Assembly (NCBI RefSeq): GCF_029227915.1
Contig: NC_079881.1
Coordinates: forward strand, 26,823,501 to 26,887,500
Length of the DNA stretch: 64,000 nucleotides
Direction of reading: 5' to 3'
DNA from: Hydractinia symbiolongicarpus
Lineage: Eukaryota; Cnidaria; Hydrozoa; Anthoathecata; Hydractiniidae
The position numbers were made by a program, and so were the translations under genes. Positions within the stretch are counted from its first letter, which is position 1. Each line of letters starts with the position of its first letter. The notes beneath the pieces were generated by a model, which worked only from the letters and a program-made list of their open reading frames with translations, had not been told where the DNA came from and did no database searches. Shown one piece after another: positions 21,581-34,419 of this stretch.

Positions 21581-23737
21581 TTTTGACTATACGGGCCGAG
21601 TCCGGGATTTACGGGAAATCTCGGGTTTTCGTTTGCCGGCGATTAAACTTCTTTTATTCAGCGTCTCAACAAAAATGAAAACATTTTTAAAAACTACAAG
21701 TCTCATGGGCTTTAGTGGTGAAATAATAATTTAAAAAATCGTTTGGGAAATGAGTTTACTCCCTGGGTACTTTCTTTGTATACTTTTGACTATACGGGCC
21801 GGGTCGGGGATTTACGGAAAGACGCGGGTTTTCGTTTGCCGGCGATTAAACTTCTTTTATACAGCGTCTCATCAAAAATAAAAACATTTTTAAAAACTAC
21901 AAGTCTCATGGGCTTTAGTGGTGAAATAATAATTTAAAAAATCGTTCGGGAAATGAGTTTACACCCTGGGTACTTTCTTTGTATACCTTTGACTATACGG
22001 GCCGAGTCCGGGATTTACGGGAAATCGCAGGTTTTCGTTTGTCGGCGATTAAACTTCTTTTATTCAGCGTCTCATCAAAAATGGAAACATTTTTGAAAAC
22101 TACAAGTTTTATGCGTTTTTGTGGTGAAAAATTAATTTAAAAAATCGTTCTGGAAATGAGTTTACTCACAGGGTGCTTTCTTTGTATACATTCGACTATA
22201 CGGGCCAAGCCCGGGATATACGGGAAATCGCGGGTTTTCGTTTGCCGGCGATTAAACCTCTTTCATTAAGCGTCTCATCAAAAATGAAAACATTTTTAAA
22301 AACTAAAAGTCTCATGCGTTTTAGTGGTGAAAAAAAAATTTAAAAAATCGTTTTGGAAATGAGTTTGCTCACAGGGTACTTTCTTTGTATACATTTGACT
22401 ATACGGGCCGAGTCCGGGATTTACGGGAAATCTCGGGTTTTCGTTTGCCGGCGATTAAACTTCTTTTATTCAGCGTCTCATCAAAAATGAAAACATTTTT
22501 AAAAACTACAAGTCTCGTGGGCTTTAGTGGTGAAATAATAATTTAAAAAATCGTTTGGGAAATGAGTTTACTCCCTGGGTACTTTCTTTGTATACTTTTG
22601 ACTATACGGGCCGGGGCCGGGATTTACGGGAAGACGCGGGTTTTCGTTTGCCGGCGATTAAACTTCTTTTATACAGCGTCTCATCAAAAATAAAAACATT
22701 TTTAAAAACTACAAGTCCCATGGGCTTTAGTGGTGAAATAATAATTTAAAAAATCGTTCGGGAAATGAGTTTACACCCTGGGTACTTTCTTGGTATACCT
22801 TTGACTATACGGGCCGAGTCCGGGATTTACGGGAAATCGCAGGTTTTCGTTTGTCGGCGATTAAACTTCTTTTATTCAGCGTCTCATCAAAAATGGAACC
22901 ATTTTTGAAAACTACAAGTCTTATGCGTTTTTGTGGTGAAAAAATAATTTAAAAAATCGTTCTGGAAATGAGTTTACTCACAGGGTGCTTTCTTTGTATA
23001 CATTCCACTATACGGGCTAAGCCCGGGATTTACGGGAAATCGCGGGTTTTCGTTTGCCGGCGATTAAACCTCTTTCATTAAGCGTCTCATCAAAAATGAA
23101 AACATTTTTAAAAACTACAAGTCTCATGCGTTATAGTGGTGAAAAAAAAATTTAAAAAATCGTTTTGGAAATGAGTTTACTAACAGGGTACTTTCTTTGT
23201 ATACATTCGACTATACGGGCCAAGCCTGGGATTTACGGGAAATCACGGGTTTTCGTTTGCCAGCGATTAAACCACTTTCAATAAGCGTCTCATCAAAAAT
23301 GAAAACATTTCTGAAAACTACAAGTCTCATGCGTTTTAGTGGTGAAAAAATAATTTAAAAAATCGTTCGGGAAATGAGTTTACACCGTGGGTACTTTTTT
23401 GTATACTTTTGACTATACGGTCCGAGTCCGGGATTTACGGGAAGTCGCGGGTTTTCGTTTGCCGGCGAATAAACTTCTTTTATTCAGCGTCTCATCAAAA
23501 ATGAAAACATTTTTAAAAACTACAAGTCTCATGGGCTTTAGTGGTGAAATAATAATTTAAAAAATCGTTCGGGAAATGAGTTTACACCCTGGGTACTTTC
23601 TTTGTATACTTTTGACTATACGGGCCGAGTCCGGGATTTACCGGAAATCGCAGGTTTTCGTTTGCCGGCGATTAAATTTCTTTTATTCAGCGTCTCATCA
23701 AAAATGAAAACATTTTTGAAAACTACAAGTCTCATGC
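21581..23737 (+). repeat. A/A'/B mosaic with trimer cassette
   Basis: Returns to the style of the first 10 kb: A, A', A'' and B monomers, then an A' monomer with GCCGGGGCCGGG near 22.61 kb, then a complete trimer cassette at 22724-23332. From 23.33 kb it changes to a monomer with ACACCGTGGG and a shortened CTTTTTTGTATAC, followed by GGGAAGTCGCGGG and GCGAATAAAC. That monomer recurs near 27.65, 28.86 and 31.08 kb. Confidence 0.8.
22724..23332 (+). repeat. 609-bp trimer cassette, copy at 22.7 kb
   Basis: Monomers i-ii-iii. Private variants are CATTCCACTATACGGGC in monomer ii and CAATAAGCG in monomer iii. Confidence 0.85.
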
Positions 23738-24547
23738 GTTTTAGTGGTGAAAAAATAATTTAAAAAATCGTTCGGGAAATGGGTTTACTCCCTGGGTACT
23801 TTATTGGATACTTTTGACTATACGGGCCAAGCCCGGGATTTACGGGAAATGGCGGGTTTTCGTTTGCCGGCGATTAAACCCCTTTCATTAAGCGTCTCAT
23901 GAAAAATGAAAACATTTTTGAAAACTACAAGTCTCATGCGTTTTGATGGTGAAAAAATAATTTAAAAAATCGTTCGGGAAATGAGTTTACTCCCTGGGTA
24001 CTTTCTTTGTATACTTTTGACTATACGGCCAAGCGCGGGATTTAGGGGAAATCGCTGGTTTTCGTTTTCCGGCGATTAAACCTCTTTTATTCAGCCTCTC
24101 ATCAAAAATGAAAACATTTTTGAAAACTACAAGTCTCATGCGTTTTAGTGGTGAAAAAATAATTTATAAAATCGTTCGGGAAATGAGTTTACTCATTGGG
24201 TACATTATTGGATACTTTTGACTATACGGGCCAAGCCCGGGATTTACGGGAAATGGCGGGTTTTCGTTTGCCGGCGATTAAACTCCTTTTATTCAGCGTC
24301 TTATCAAAAATGAAAACATTTTTAAAAACTGCAAGTCTCATGGACTTTAGTGGTGAAATAATAATTTAAAAAATCGTTCGGGAAATGAGTTTACTCCCTG
24401 GGTATTTTCCTTTGTATACTTTTGACTATACGGGCCGAGTCTGGGATTTACGGGAAATCGCAGGTTTTCGTTTGCCGGAGATTAAACTTCTTTTATTCAG
24501 CGTCTCATCAAAAATGGAAACATTTTTGAAAACTACAAGTCTCATGC
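23738..24547 (+). repeat. 810-bp tetramer HOR, copy 5
   Basis: Alpha-beta-gamma-delta in order. Private variants are AAATGGGTTTAC in alpha, GGATTTAGGGGAAATCGC in beta, CTCATTGGG in gamma and GCCGGAGATTAAAC in delta. Confidence 0.85.
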
Positions 24548-26981
24548 GATTTAGTGGTGAAAAGATAAATTAAAAAATCGTTCTGGAAATGAGTTTACTC
24601 ACAGGGTACTTTCTTTGTATACATTCGACCATACGGGACAAGCTCGGAATTTACGGGAAATCGCGGGTTTTCGTTTGCCGGCGATTAAACTTCTTTTATT
24701 CAGCGTCTCATCAAAATTGAAAACATTTTTAAAAACTACAAGTCTCATGCGTTTTAGTGGTGAAAAAATAATGTAAAAAATCGTTCGGGAAATGAGTTTA
24801 CTCCCTGGGTACTTTCTTTGTATACTTTTGACTATACGGGCCGAGTCCGGGGTTTACGGGAAATGGCGGGTTTTCGTTTGCCGGCGATTAAACTCCTTTT
24901 ATTCAGCGTTTCATCAAAAATAAAAACATTTTTGAAAACTACAAGTCTCATTCGTTCTAGTGGTGCAGAAATAATTTGAAAAATCGTTCGGGAAATCAGT
25001 TTACCCCTTGGGTACTTTCTTTATATACATTCAACTATACGGGCCAAGCCCGGGATTTACGGGAAATCGCGGGTTTTCGTTTGCCGGCGAGTAAACTCCT
25101 TTTATTCAGGGTCTTATCAGAAATGAAAACATTTTTAAAAACTGCAAGTCTCATGGACTTTAGTGGTGAAATAATAATTTAAAAAATCGTTCGGGAAATG
25201 AGTTTACTCCCTAGGTATTTTCCTTTGTATACTTTTGACTATACGGCCGAGTCTGGGATTTACGGGAAATCGCAGGTTTTCGTTTGCCGGCGATTAAACT
25301 TCTTTTATTCAGCGTCTCATCAAAAATGGAAACATTTTTGAAAACTACAAGTCTCATGCGATTTAGTGGTGAAAAGATAATTTAAAAAATCGTTCTGGAA
25401 ATGAGTTTACTCACAGGGTACTTTCCTTGTATACATTCGACTATACGGGACAAGCTCAGGATTTACGGGAAATCGCGGGTTTTCGTTTGCCGGCGATTAA
25501 ACTTCTTTTATTCAGCGTCTCATCAAAAATGAAAACATTTTTGAAAACTACAAGTCTCATGCGTTTTAGTGGTGAAAAAATAATGTAAAAAATCGTTCGG
25601 GAAATGAGTTTACTCCCTGGGTACTTTCTTTGTATACTTTTGACTATACGGCCGAGTCCGGGGTTTACGGGAAATGGCGGGTTTTCGTTTGCCGGCGATT
25701 AAACTCCTTTTATTCAGCGTCTCATCAAAAATAAAAACATTTTTGAAAACTACAAGTCTCATGGGATTTAGTGGTGAAATAATAATTTAAAAAATCGTTC
25801 GGGAAATGAGTTTCCTCCCTGGGTACTTTCTTTCTATACTTTTGACTATACAGGCCGAGTCTGGGATTTACGGGAAATCGCAGGTTTTCGTTTGCCGGCG
25901 ATTAAACTTCTTTTATTCAACGTCTCATCAAAAATGAAAACATTTTTGAAAACTACAAGTCTCATGCGATTTAGTGGTGAAAAGATAATTTAAAAAATCG
26001 TTCTGGAAATGAGTTTACTCACAGGGTACTTTCTTTGTATACATTCGACTATACGGGACAAGCCCGGGATTTACGGGAAATCGCGGGTTTTCGTTTGCCG
26101 GCGATTAAACCTCTTTCATTAGGCGTCTCATTAAAAATGAAAACATTTTTGAAAACTACAAGTCTCATTCGTTCTAGTGGTGCAGAAGTAATTTGAAAAA
26201 TCGTTCGGGAAATCAGTTTACTCCCTGGGTACTTTCTTTGTATACATTCAACTATACGGGACAATCCCGGGATTTGCGGGAAATCGCGGGTTTTCGTTTG
26301 CCGGTGATTAAACCTCTTTCATTAAGAGTCTCATCAAAAATGAAAACATTTTTGAAAACTAAAAGTCTCGTGGGTTTTAGTGGTGAAAAAAAATTTTAAA
26401 AAATCGTTCGGGAAATGAGTTTACTCTCTAAGTACTTTCTTTGTATACATTCGACTACACGGGCCAAGCCTGGGATTTGGGGGAAATCGCAGGTTTTCGT
26501 TTGCCGACGATTAAACCTCTTTCATTAAGCGTCTCATCAAAAATGAAAACATTTTTGAAAACTACAAGTCTTATGCGTTTTAGTGGCGAAAAAATAATTT
26601 AAAAAATCGTTACGGAAATGAGTTTACTCCCTGGGTACTTTATTGGATACTTTTGACTATACGGGCCAATCCCGGGATTTACGGGAAATGGAGGGTTTTC
26701 GTTTGCCGGCGATTAAACCTCTTTCATTAAGCGTCTCATCAAAAATGAAAACATTTTTGAAAACTACAAGTCTCATGCGTTTTAGTGGTGAAAAAATAAT
26801 TTAAAAAATCGTTCGGGAAATGAGTTTACTCCCTGGGTACTTTCTTTGTATACATTCGACTATACGGGCCACGCCCGGGATTTGCGGGAAATCGCGGGTT
26901 TTCGTTTGCCGGCGATTAAACTTCTTTTATACAGCGTCTCATCAAAAATAAAAACATTTTTAAAAACTACAAGTCCCATGG
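24548..26981 (+). repeat. Chimeric-monomer region
   Basis: Monomers combine A and B halves. One type has CATTCGACCATACGGGAC and AAGCTCGG with an A-type 3' half. Another has TCATTCGTTCTAGTGG and GTGCAGAAATAATTTG, followed by ATATACATTCAAC (24.97 and 26.19 kb). It also holds GGGATTTGCGGG monomers (26.27 and 26.88 kb) and a GGCGAAAAAATAATTT monomer near 26.59 kb that recurs at 39.97 and 43.19 kb. No non-satellite sequence is present. Confidence 0.8.
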
Positions 26982-27590
26982 GCTTTAGTGGGGAAATAAT
27001 AATTTAAAAAATCGTTCGGGAAATGAGTTTACACCCTGGGTACTTTCTTGGTATACCTTTGACTATACGGGCCGAGTCCGGGATTTACGGGAAATCGCAG
27101 GTTTTCGTTTGTCGGCGATTAAACTTCTTTTATTCAGCGTCTCATCAAAAATGGAACCATTTTTGAAAACTACAAGTCTTATGCGTTTTTGTGGTAAAAA
27201 AATAATTTAAAAAATCGTTCTGGAAATGAGTTTACTCACAGGGTGCTTTCTTTGTATACATTCGACTATACGGGCTAAGCCCGGGATTTACGGGAAATCG
27301 CGGGTTTTCGTTTGCCGGCGATTAAACCTCTTTCATTAAGCGTCTCATCAAAAATGAAAACATTTTTGAAAACTACAAGTCTCATGCGTTTTAGTGGTGA
27401 AAAAAAAATTTAAAAAATCGTTTTGGAAATGAGTTTACTAACAGGGTACTTTCTTTTTATACATTCGACTATACGGGCCAAGCCTGGGATTTACGGGAAA
27501 TCACGGGTTTTCGTTTGCCAGCGATTAAACCACTTTCATTAAGCGTCTCATCAAAAATGAAAACATTTCTGAAAACTACAAGTCTCATGC
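26982..27590 (+). repeat. 609-bp trimer cassette, copy at 27.0 kb
   Basis: Monomers i-ii-iii, with GTGGGGAAATAATAA in monomer i and CTTTCTTTTTATAC in monomer iii. The last variant is shared with the partial cassettes (ii-iii only) near 28.44-28.8 and 30.66-31.04 kb, which links those three copies. Confidence 0.85.
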
Positions 27591-28139
27591 GTTTTAGTGG
27601 TGAAAAAATAATTTAAAAAATCGTTCGGGAAATGAGTTTACACCGTGGGTACTTTTTTGTATACTTTTGACTATACAGGCCGAGTCCGGGATTTACGGGA
27701 AGTCGCGGGTTTTCGTTTGCCGGCGAATAAACTTCTTTTATTCAGCGTCTCATCAAAAATGAAAACATTTTTAAAAACTACAAGTCGCATGGGCTTTAGT
27801 GGTGAAATAATAATTTAAAAAATCGTTCGGGAAATGAGTTTACACCCTGGGTACTTTCTTTGTATACTTTTGACTATACGGGCCGAGTCCGGGATTTACG
27901 GGAAATCGCAGGTTTTCGTTTGCCGGCGATTAAATTTCTTTTATTCAGCGTCTCATCAAAAATGAAAATATTTTTGAAAACTACAAGTCTCATGCGTTTT
28001 AGTGGTGAAAAAATAATTTAAAAAATCGTTCGGGAAATGAGTTTACTCCCTGGGTACTTTATTGGATACTTTTGACTATACGGGCCAAGCCCGGGATTTA
28101 CGGGAAATGGCGGGTTTTCGTTTGCCGGCGATTAAACCC

Positions 28140-28978
28140 CTTTCATTAAGCGTCTCATCAAAAATGAAAACATTTTTGAAAACTACAAGTCTCATGCGTT
28201 TTGATGGTGAAAAAATAATTTAAAAAATCGTTCGGGAAATGAGTTTACTCCCTGGGTACTTTCTTTGTATACTTTTGACTATACGGCCAAGCGCGGGATT
28301 TACGGGAAATCGCTGGTTTTCGTTTTCCGGCGATTAAACCTCTTTTATTCAGCCTCTCATCAAAAATGAAAACATTTTTAAAAACTACAAGTCTCATGCG
28401 TTTTAGTGGTGGAAAAATAATTTAAAAAATCGTTCTGGAAATGGGTTTACTCACAGGGTGCTTTCTTTGTATACATTCGACTATATGGGCTAAGCCCGGG
28501 ATTTACGGGAAATCGCGGGTTTTCGTTTGCCGGCGATTAAACCTCTTTCATTAAGCGTCTCATCAAAAATGAAAACATTTTTGAAAACTACAAGTCTCAT
28601 GCGTTTTAGTGGTGAAAAAAAAATTTAAAAAATCGTTTTGGAAATGAGTTTACTAACAGGGTACTTTCTTTTTATACATTCGACTATACGGGCCAAGCCT
28701 GAGATTTACGGGAAATCACGGGTTTTCGTTTGCCAGCGATTAAACCACTTTCATTAAGCGTCTCATCAAAAATGAAAACATTGCTGAAAACTACAAGTCT
28801 CATGCGTTTTAGTGGTGAAAAAATAATTTAAAAAATCGTTCGGGAAATGAGTTTACACCGTGGGTACTTTTTTGTATACTTTTGACTATACAGGCCGAGT
28901 CCGGGATTTACGGGAAGTCGCGGGTTTTCGTTTGCCGGCGAATAAACTTCTTTTATTCAGCGTCTCATCAAAAATGAA
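28140..28978 (+). repeat. 0.84-kb block repeated at 30369-31207
   Basis: Offset 2229 bp (11 monomers). The block runs from the alpha 3' end through beta, partial cassette ii-iii and the ACACCGTGGG monomer. Private shared variants are GCCTGAGATTTACGGG and CTTTTTATACATTCG. A wider hexamer relationship (1215 bp) links 27601 with 28816. Confidence 0.8.
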
Positions 28979-29210
28979 AACATTTTTAAAAACTACAAGT
29001 CGCATGGGCTTTAGTGGTGAAATAATAATTTAAAAAATCGTTCGGGAAATGAGTTTACACCCTGGGTACTTTCTTTGTATACTTTTGACTATACGGGCCG
29101 AGTCCGGGATTTACGGGAAATCGCAGGTTTTCGTTTGCCGGCGATTAAATATCTTTTATTCAGCGTCTCATCAAAAATGAAAATATTTTTGAAAACTACA
29201 AGTCTCATGC

Positions 29211-30020
29211 GTTTTAGTGGTGAAAAAATAATTTAAAAAATCGTTCGGGAAATGAGTTTACTCCCTGGGTACTTTATTGGATACTTTTGACTATACGGGC
29301 CAAGCCCGGGATTTACGGGAAATGGCGAGTTTTCGTTTGCCGGCGATTAAACCCCTTTCATTATGCGTCTCATCAAAAATGAAAACATTTTTGAAAACTA
29401 CAAGTCTCATGCGTTTTGATGGTGAAAAAATAATTTAAAAAATCGTTCGGGAAATGAGTTTACTCCCTGGGTACTTTCTTTGTATACTTTTGACTATACG
29501 GCCAAGCGCGGGATTTACGGGAAATCGCTGGTTTTCGTTTTCCGGCGATTAAACCTCTTTTATTCAGCCTTTCATCAAAAATGAAAACATTTTTGAAAAC
29601 TACAAGTCTCATGCGTTTTAGTGGTGAAAAAATAATTTATAAAGTCGTTCGAGAAATGAGTTTACTCCCTGGGTACATTATTGGATACTTTTGACTATAC
29701 GGGCCAAGCCCGGGATTTACGGGAAATGGCGGGTTTTCGTTTGCCGGCGATTAAACTCCTTTTATTCAGCGTCTTATCAAAAATGAAAACATTTTTAAAA
29801 ACTGCAAGTCTCATGGACTTTAGTGGTGAAATAATAATTTAAAAAATCGTTCGGGAAATGAGTTTACTCCCTGGGTATTTTCCTTTGTATACTTTTGACT
29901 ATACGGGCCGAGTGCGGGGTTTACGGGAAATGGCAGGTTTTCGTTTGCCGGCGATTAAACTTCTTTTATTCAGCGTCTCATCAAAAATGAAAACATTTTT
30001 GAAAACTACAAGTCTCATGC
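29211..30020 (+). repeat. 810-bp tetramer HOR, copy 6
   Basis: Alpha-beta-gamma-delta in order. Private variants are TTATGCGTC in alpha, GCCTTTCATC in beta, TTTATAAAGTCGTTCGAG in gamma, and GTGCGGGGTTTACGGG with GTGTAAAGATAA in delta. The last two are shared, with small changes, by the collapsed copy at 31.24-31.85 kb. Confidence 0.85.
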
Positions 30021-30223
30021 GATTTAGTGGTGTAAAGATAATTTAAAAAATCGTTCTGGAAATGAGTTTACTCACAGGGTACTTTCTTTGTATACATTCG
30101 ACCATACGGGACAAGCTCGGAATTTACGGGAAATCGCGGGTTTTCGTTTGCCGGCGATTAAACTTCTTTTATTCAGCGTCTCAACAAAAATGAAAACCTT
30201 TTTGAAAACTACAAGTCTCATGC

Positions 30224-30426
30224 GTTTTAGTGGTGGAAAAATAATGTAAAAAATCGTTCGGGAAATGAGTTTACTCCCTGGGTACTTTCTTTGTATACTT
30301 TTGACTATACGGGCCGAGTCCGGGGTTTACGGGAAATGGCGGGTTTTCGTTTGCCGGCGATTAAACCCCTTTTATTAAGCGTCTCATCAAAAATGAAAAC
30401 ATTTTTGAAAACTACAAGTCTCATGC
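30224..30426 (+). repeat. Chimeric monomer, junction near 30366-30376
   Basis: The 5' part (GTCCGGGGTTTACGGG, AAATGGCGGG) matches the monomer at 32.05 kb. The 3' part runs into CCCCTTTTATTAAGCG, a blend of CTCCTTTTATTCAGCG (A form) and CCCCTTTCATTAAGCG (alpha form), and is followed by beta. The relation to sequence on the right changes from offset 1824 to offset 2229 here. Confidence 0.7.
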
Positions 30427-31236
30427 GTTTTGATGGTGAAAAAATAATTTAAAAAATCGTTCGGGAAATGAGTTTACTCCCTGGGTACTTTCTTTGTATA
30501 CTTTTGACTATACGGCCAAGCGCGGGATTTACGGGAAATCGCTGGTTTTCGTTTTCCGGCGATTAAACCTCTTTTATTCAGCCTCTCATCAAAAATGAAA
30601 ACATTTTTAAAAACTACAAGTCTCATGCGTTTTAGTGGTGAAAAAATAATTTAAAAAATCGTTCTGGAAATGAGTTTACTCACAGGGTGCTTTCTTTGTA
30701 TACATTCGACTATACGGGCTAAGCAAGGGATTTACGGGAAATCGCGGGTTTTCGTTTGCCGGCGATTAAACCTCTTTCATTAAGCGTCTCATCAAAAATG
30801 AAAACATTTTTGAAAACTACAAGTCTCATGCGTTTTAGTGGTGAAAAAAAAATTTAAAAAATCGTTTTGGAAATGAGTTTACTAACAGGGTACTTTCTTT
30901 TTATACATTCGACTATACGGGCCAAGCCTGAGATTTACGGGAAATCACGGGTTTTCGTTTGCCAGCGATTAAACCACTTTCATTAAGCGTCTCATCAAAA
31001 ATGAAAACATTTCTGAAAACTACAAGTCTCATGCGTTTTAGTGGTGAAAAAATAATTTAAAAAATCGTTCGGGAAATGAGTTTACACCGTGGGTACTTTT
31101 TTGTATACTTTTGACTATACAGGCCGAGTCCGGGATTTACGGGAAGTCGCGGGTTTTCGTTTGCCGGCGAATAAACTTCTTTTATTCAGCGTCTCATCAA
31201 AAATGAAAATATTTTTGAAAACTACAAGTCTCATGC

Positions 31237-31438
31237 GTTTTAGTGGTGAAAAAATAATTTAAAAAATCGTTCCGGAAATGAGTTTACTTCCTGGGTACTT
31301 TATTGGATACTTTTGACTATACGGGCCAAGCGCGGGATTTACGGGAAATCGCTGGTTTTCGTTTTCCGGCGATTAAACCTCTTTTATTCAGCCTTTCATC
31401 AAAAATGAAAACATTTTTGAAAACTACAAGTCTCATGC
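31237..31438 (+). repeat. Alpha-beta fusion monomer (collapsed tetramer)
   Basis: The 5' part is alpha (CTTTATTGGATAC and ACGGGCC with three Gs). The 3' part is beta (AAGCGCGGG, ATCGCTGG, TTTTCCGGCG, GCCTTTCATC). Gamma and delta then follow, so the tetramer has become a 609-bp trimer. The offset to 29.2-29.9 kb drops from 2026 to 1824 bp across about 31323-31331. Confidence 0.82.
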
Positions 31439-33000
31439 GTTTTAGTGGTGAAAAAATAATTTATAAAGTCGTTCGGGAAATGAGTTTACTCCCTGGGTAC
31501 ATTATTGGATACTTTTGACTATACGGGCCAAGCCCGGGATTTACGGGAAATGGCGGGTTTTCGTTTGCCGGCGATTAAACTCCTTTTATTCAGCGTCTTA
31601 TCAAAAATGAAAACATTTTTAAAAACTGCAAGTCTCATGGACTTTAGTGGTGAAATAATAATTTAAAAAATCGTTCGGGAAATGAGTTTACTCCCTGGGT
31701 ATTTTCCTTTGTATACTTTTGACTATACGGGCCGAGTCCGGGGTTTACGGGAAATGGCAGGTTTTCGTTTGCCGGCGATTAAACTTCTTTTATTCAGCGT
31801 CTCATCAAAAATGAAAACATTTTTGAAAACTACAAGTCTCATGCGATTTAGTGGTGTAAAGATAATTTAAAAAATCGTTCTGGAAATGAGTTTACTCACA
31901 GGGTACTTTCTTTGTATACATTCGACCATACGGGACAAGCTCGGAATTTACGGGAAATCGCGGGTTTTCGTTTGCCGGCGATTAAACTTCTTTTATTCAG
32001 CGTCTCAACAAAAATGAAAACATTTTTGAAAACTACAAGTCTCATGCGTTTTAGTGGTGAAAAAATAATGTAAAAAATCGTTCGGGAAATGAGTTTACTC
32101 CCTGGGTACTTTCTTTGTATACTTTTGACTATACGGGCCGAGTCCGGGGTTTACGGGAAATGGCGGGTTTTCGTTTGCCGGCGATTAAACTCCTTTTATT
32201 CAGCGTCTCATCAAAAATAAAAACATTTTTGAAAACTACAAGTCTCATGGGATTTAGTGGTGAAATAATAATTTAAAAAATCGTTCGGGAAATGAGTTTC
32301 CTCCCTGGGTACTTTCTTTGTATACTTTTGACTATACGAGCCAAGTCTGGGATTTACGGGAAATCGCAGGTTTTCGTTTGCCGGCGATTAAACTTTTTTT
32401 ATTCAGCGTCTCATCAAAAATGAAAACATTTTTAAAAACTACAAGTCTCATGCGATTTAGTGGTGTAAAGATAATTTAAAAAATCGTTCTGGAAATGAGT
32501 TTACTCACAGGGTACTTTCTTTGTATACATTCGACTATACGGGACAAGCCCGGGATTTACGGGATATCGCGGGTTTTCGTTTGCCGGCGATTAAACCTCT
32601 TTCATTAGGCGTCTCATTAAAAATTAAAACATTTTTGAAAACTACAAGTCTCATTCGTTCTAGTGGTGCCGAAATAATTTGAAAAATCGTTCGGGAAATC
32701 AGTTTACCCCTTGGGTACTTTCTTTATATACATTCAACTATACGGGCCAAGCCCGGGATTTACGGGAAATCGCGGGTTTTCGTTTGCCGGCGATTAAACT
32801 CCTTTTATTCAGCGTCTTATCAGAAATGAAAACATTTTTAAAAACTGCAAGTCTCATGGACTTTAGTGGTGAAATAATAATTTAAAAAATCGTTCGGGAA
32901 TTGAGTTTACTCCCTAGGTATTTTCCTTTGTATACTTTTGACTATACGGGCCGAGTCTGGGATTTACGGGAAATCGCAGGTTTTCGTTTGCCGGCGATTA
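31439..33000 (+). repeat. Gamma, delta and mixed monomers
   Basis: Gamma and delta of the collapsed tetramer, then a block (about 31.6-32.19 kb) equivalent to 29.8-30.366 kb at offset 1824. After that come a GTGTAAAGATAA monomer, a GTGCCGAAATAATTTG chimera near 32.67 kb and a TCCCTAGGTATTTTCC delta at 32.9 kb. Confidence 0.75.
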
Positions 33001-34419
33001 AACTTCTTTTATTCAGCGTCTCATCAAAAATGGAAACATTTTTGAAAACTACAAGTCTCATGCGATTTAGTGGTGAAAAGATAATTTAAAAAATCGTTCT
33101 GGAAATGAGTTTACTCAAAGGGTACTTTCCTTGTATACATTCGACTATACGGGACAAGCTCAGGATTTACGGGAAATCGCGGGTTTTCGTTTGCCGGCGA
33201 TTAAACTTCTTTTATTCAGCGTCTCATCAAAAATGAAAACATTTTTGAAAACTACAAGTCTCATGCGTTTTAGTGGTGAAAAAATAATGTAAAAAATCGT
33301 TCGGGAAATGAGTTTACTCCCTGGGTACTTTCTTTGTATACTTTTGACTATACGGGCCGAGTCCGGGGTTTACGTGAAATGGCGGGTTTCCGTTTGCCGG
33401 CGATTAAACTCCTTTTATCTAGCGTCTCTTCAAAAATGAAAACATTTTTGAAAACTACAAGTCTCATGCGATTTAGTGGTGAAAAGATAATTTAAAAAAT
33501 CGTTCTGGAAATGAGTTTACTCACAGGGTACTTTCTTTGTATACATTCGACTATACGGGCCACGCCCGGGATTTGCGGGAAATCGCGGGTTTTCGTTTGC
33601 CGGCGATTAAACTTCTTTTATACAGCGTCTCATCAAAAATAAAAACATTTTTAAAAACTACAAGTCCCATGGGCTTTAGTGGTGAAATAATAATTTAAAA
33701 AATCGTTCGGGAAATGAGTTTACACCCTGGGTACTTTCTTGGTATACCTTTGACTATACGGGCCGAGTCCGGGATTTACGGGAAATCGCAGGTTTTCGTT
33801 TGTCGGCGATTAAACTTCTTTTATTCAGCGTCTCATCAAAAATGGAACCATTTTTGAAAACTACAAGTCTTATGCGTTTTTGGGGTGAAAAAATAATTTA
33901 AAAAATCGTTCTGGAAATGAGTTTACTCACAGGGTGCTTTCTTTGTATACATTCGACTATACGGGCTAAGCCCAGGATTTACGGGAAATCGCGGGTTTTC
34001 GTTTGCCGGCGATTAAACCTCTTTCATTAAGCGTCTCATCAAAAATGAAAACATTTTTGAAAACTACAAGTCTCATGCGTTTTAGTGGCGAAAAAAAAAT
34101 TTAAAAAATCGTTTTGGAAATGAGTTTACTAACAGGGTACTTTCTTTGTATACATTCGACTATACGGGCCAAGCCTGGGATTTACGGGAAATCACGGGTT
34201 TTCGTTTGCCAGCGATTAAACCACTTTCATTAAGCGTCTCATCAAAAATGAAAACATTTCTGAAAACTACAAGTCTCATGCGTTTTAGTGGTGAAAAAAT
34301 AATTTAAAAAATCGTTCGGGAAATGAGTTTACACCGTTGGTACTTTTTTGTATACTTTTGACTATACAGGCCGAGTCCGGGATTTACGGGAAGTCGCGGG
34401 ATTTCGTTTGCCGGCGAAT
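33000..34419 (+). repeat. 1420-bp heptamer HOR, copy 1
   Basis: Seven monomers repeated directly at 34420. Private shared variants are TTACTCAAAGGG (33111 and 34531), TTTACGTGAAATGG, TTTTATCTAGCGTCTCTTC, GTTTTTGGGGTG and ACACCGTTGG (34331 and 35751). It contains one complete 609-bp trimer cassette at 33673-34281. The only differences I saw are GGGTTTCCG here for GGGTTTTCG in copy 2, and GGGAAGTCGC here for GGGAATTCGC in copy 2. Confidence 0.9.
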
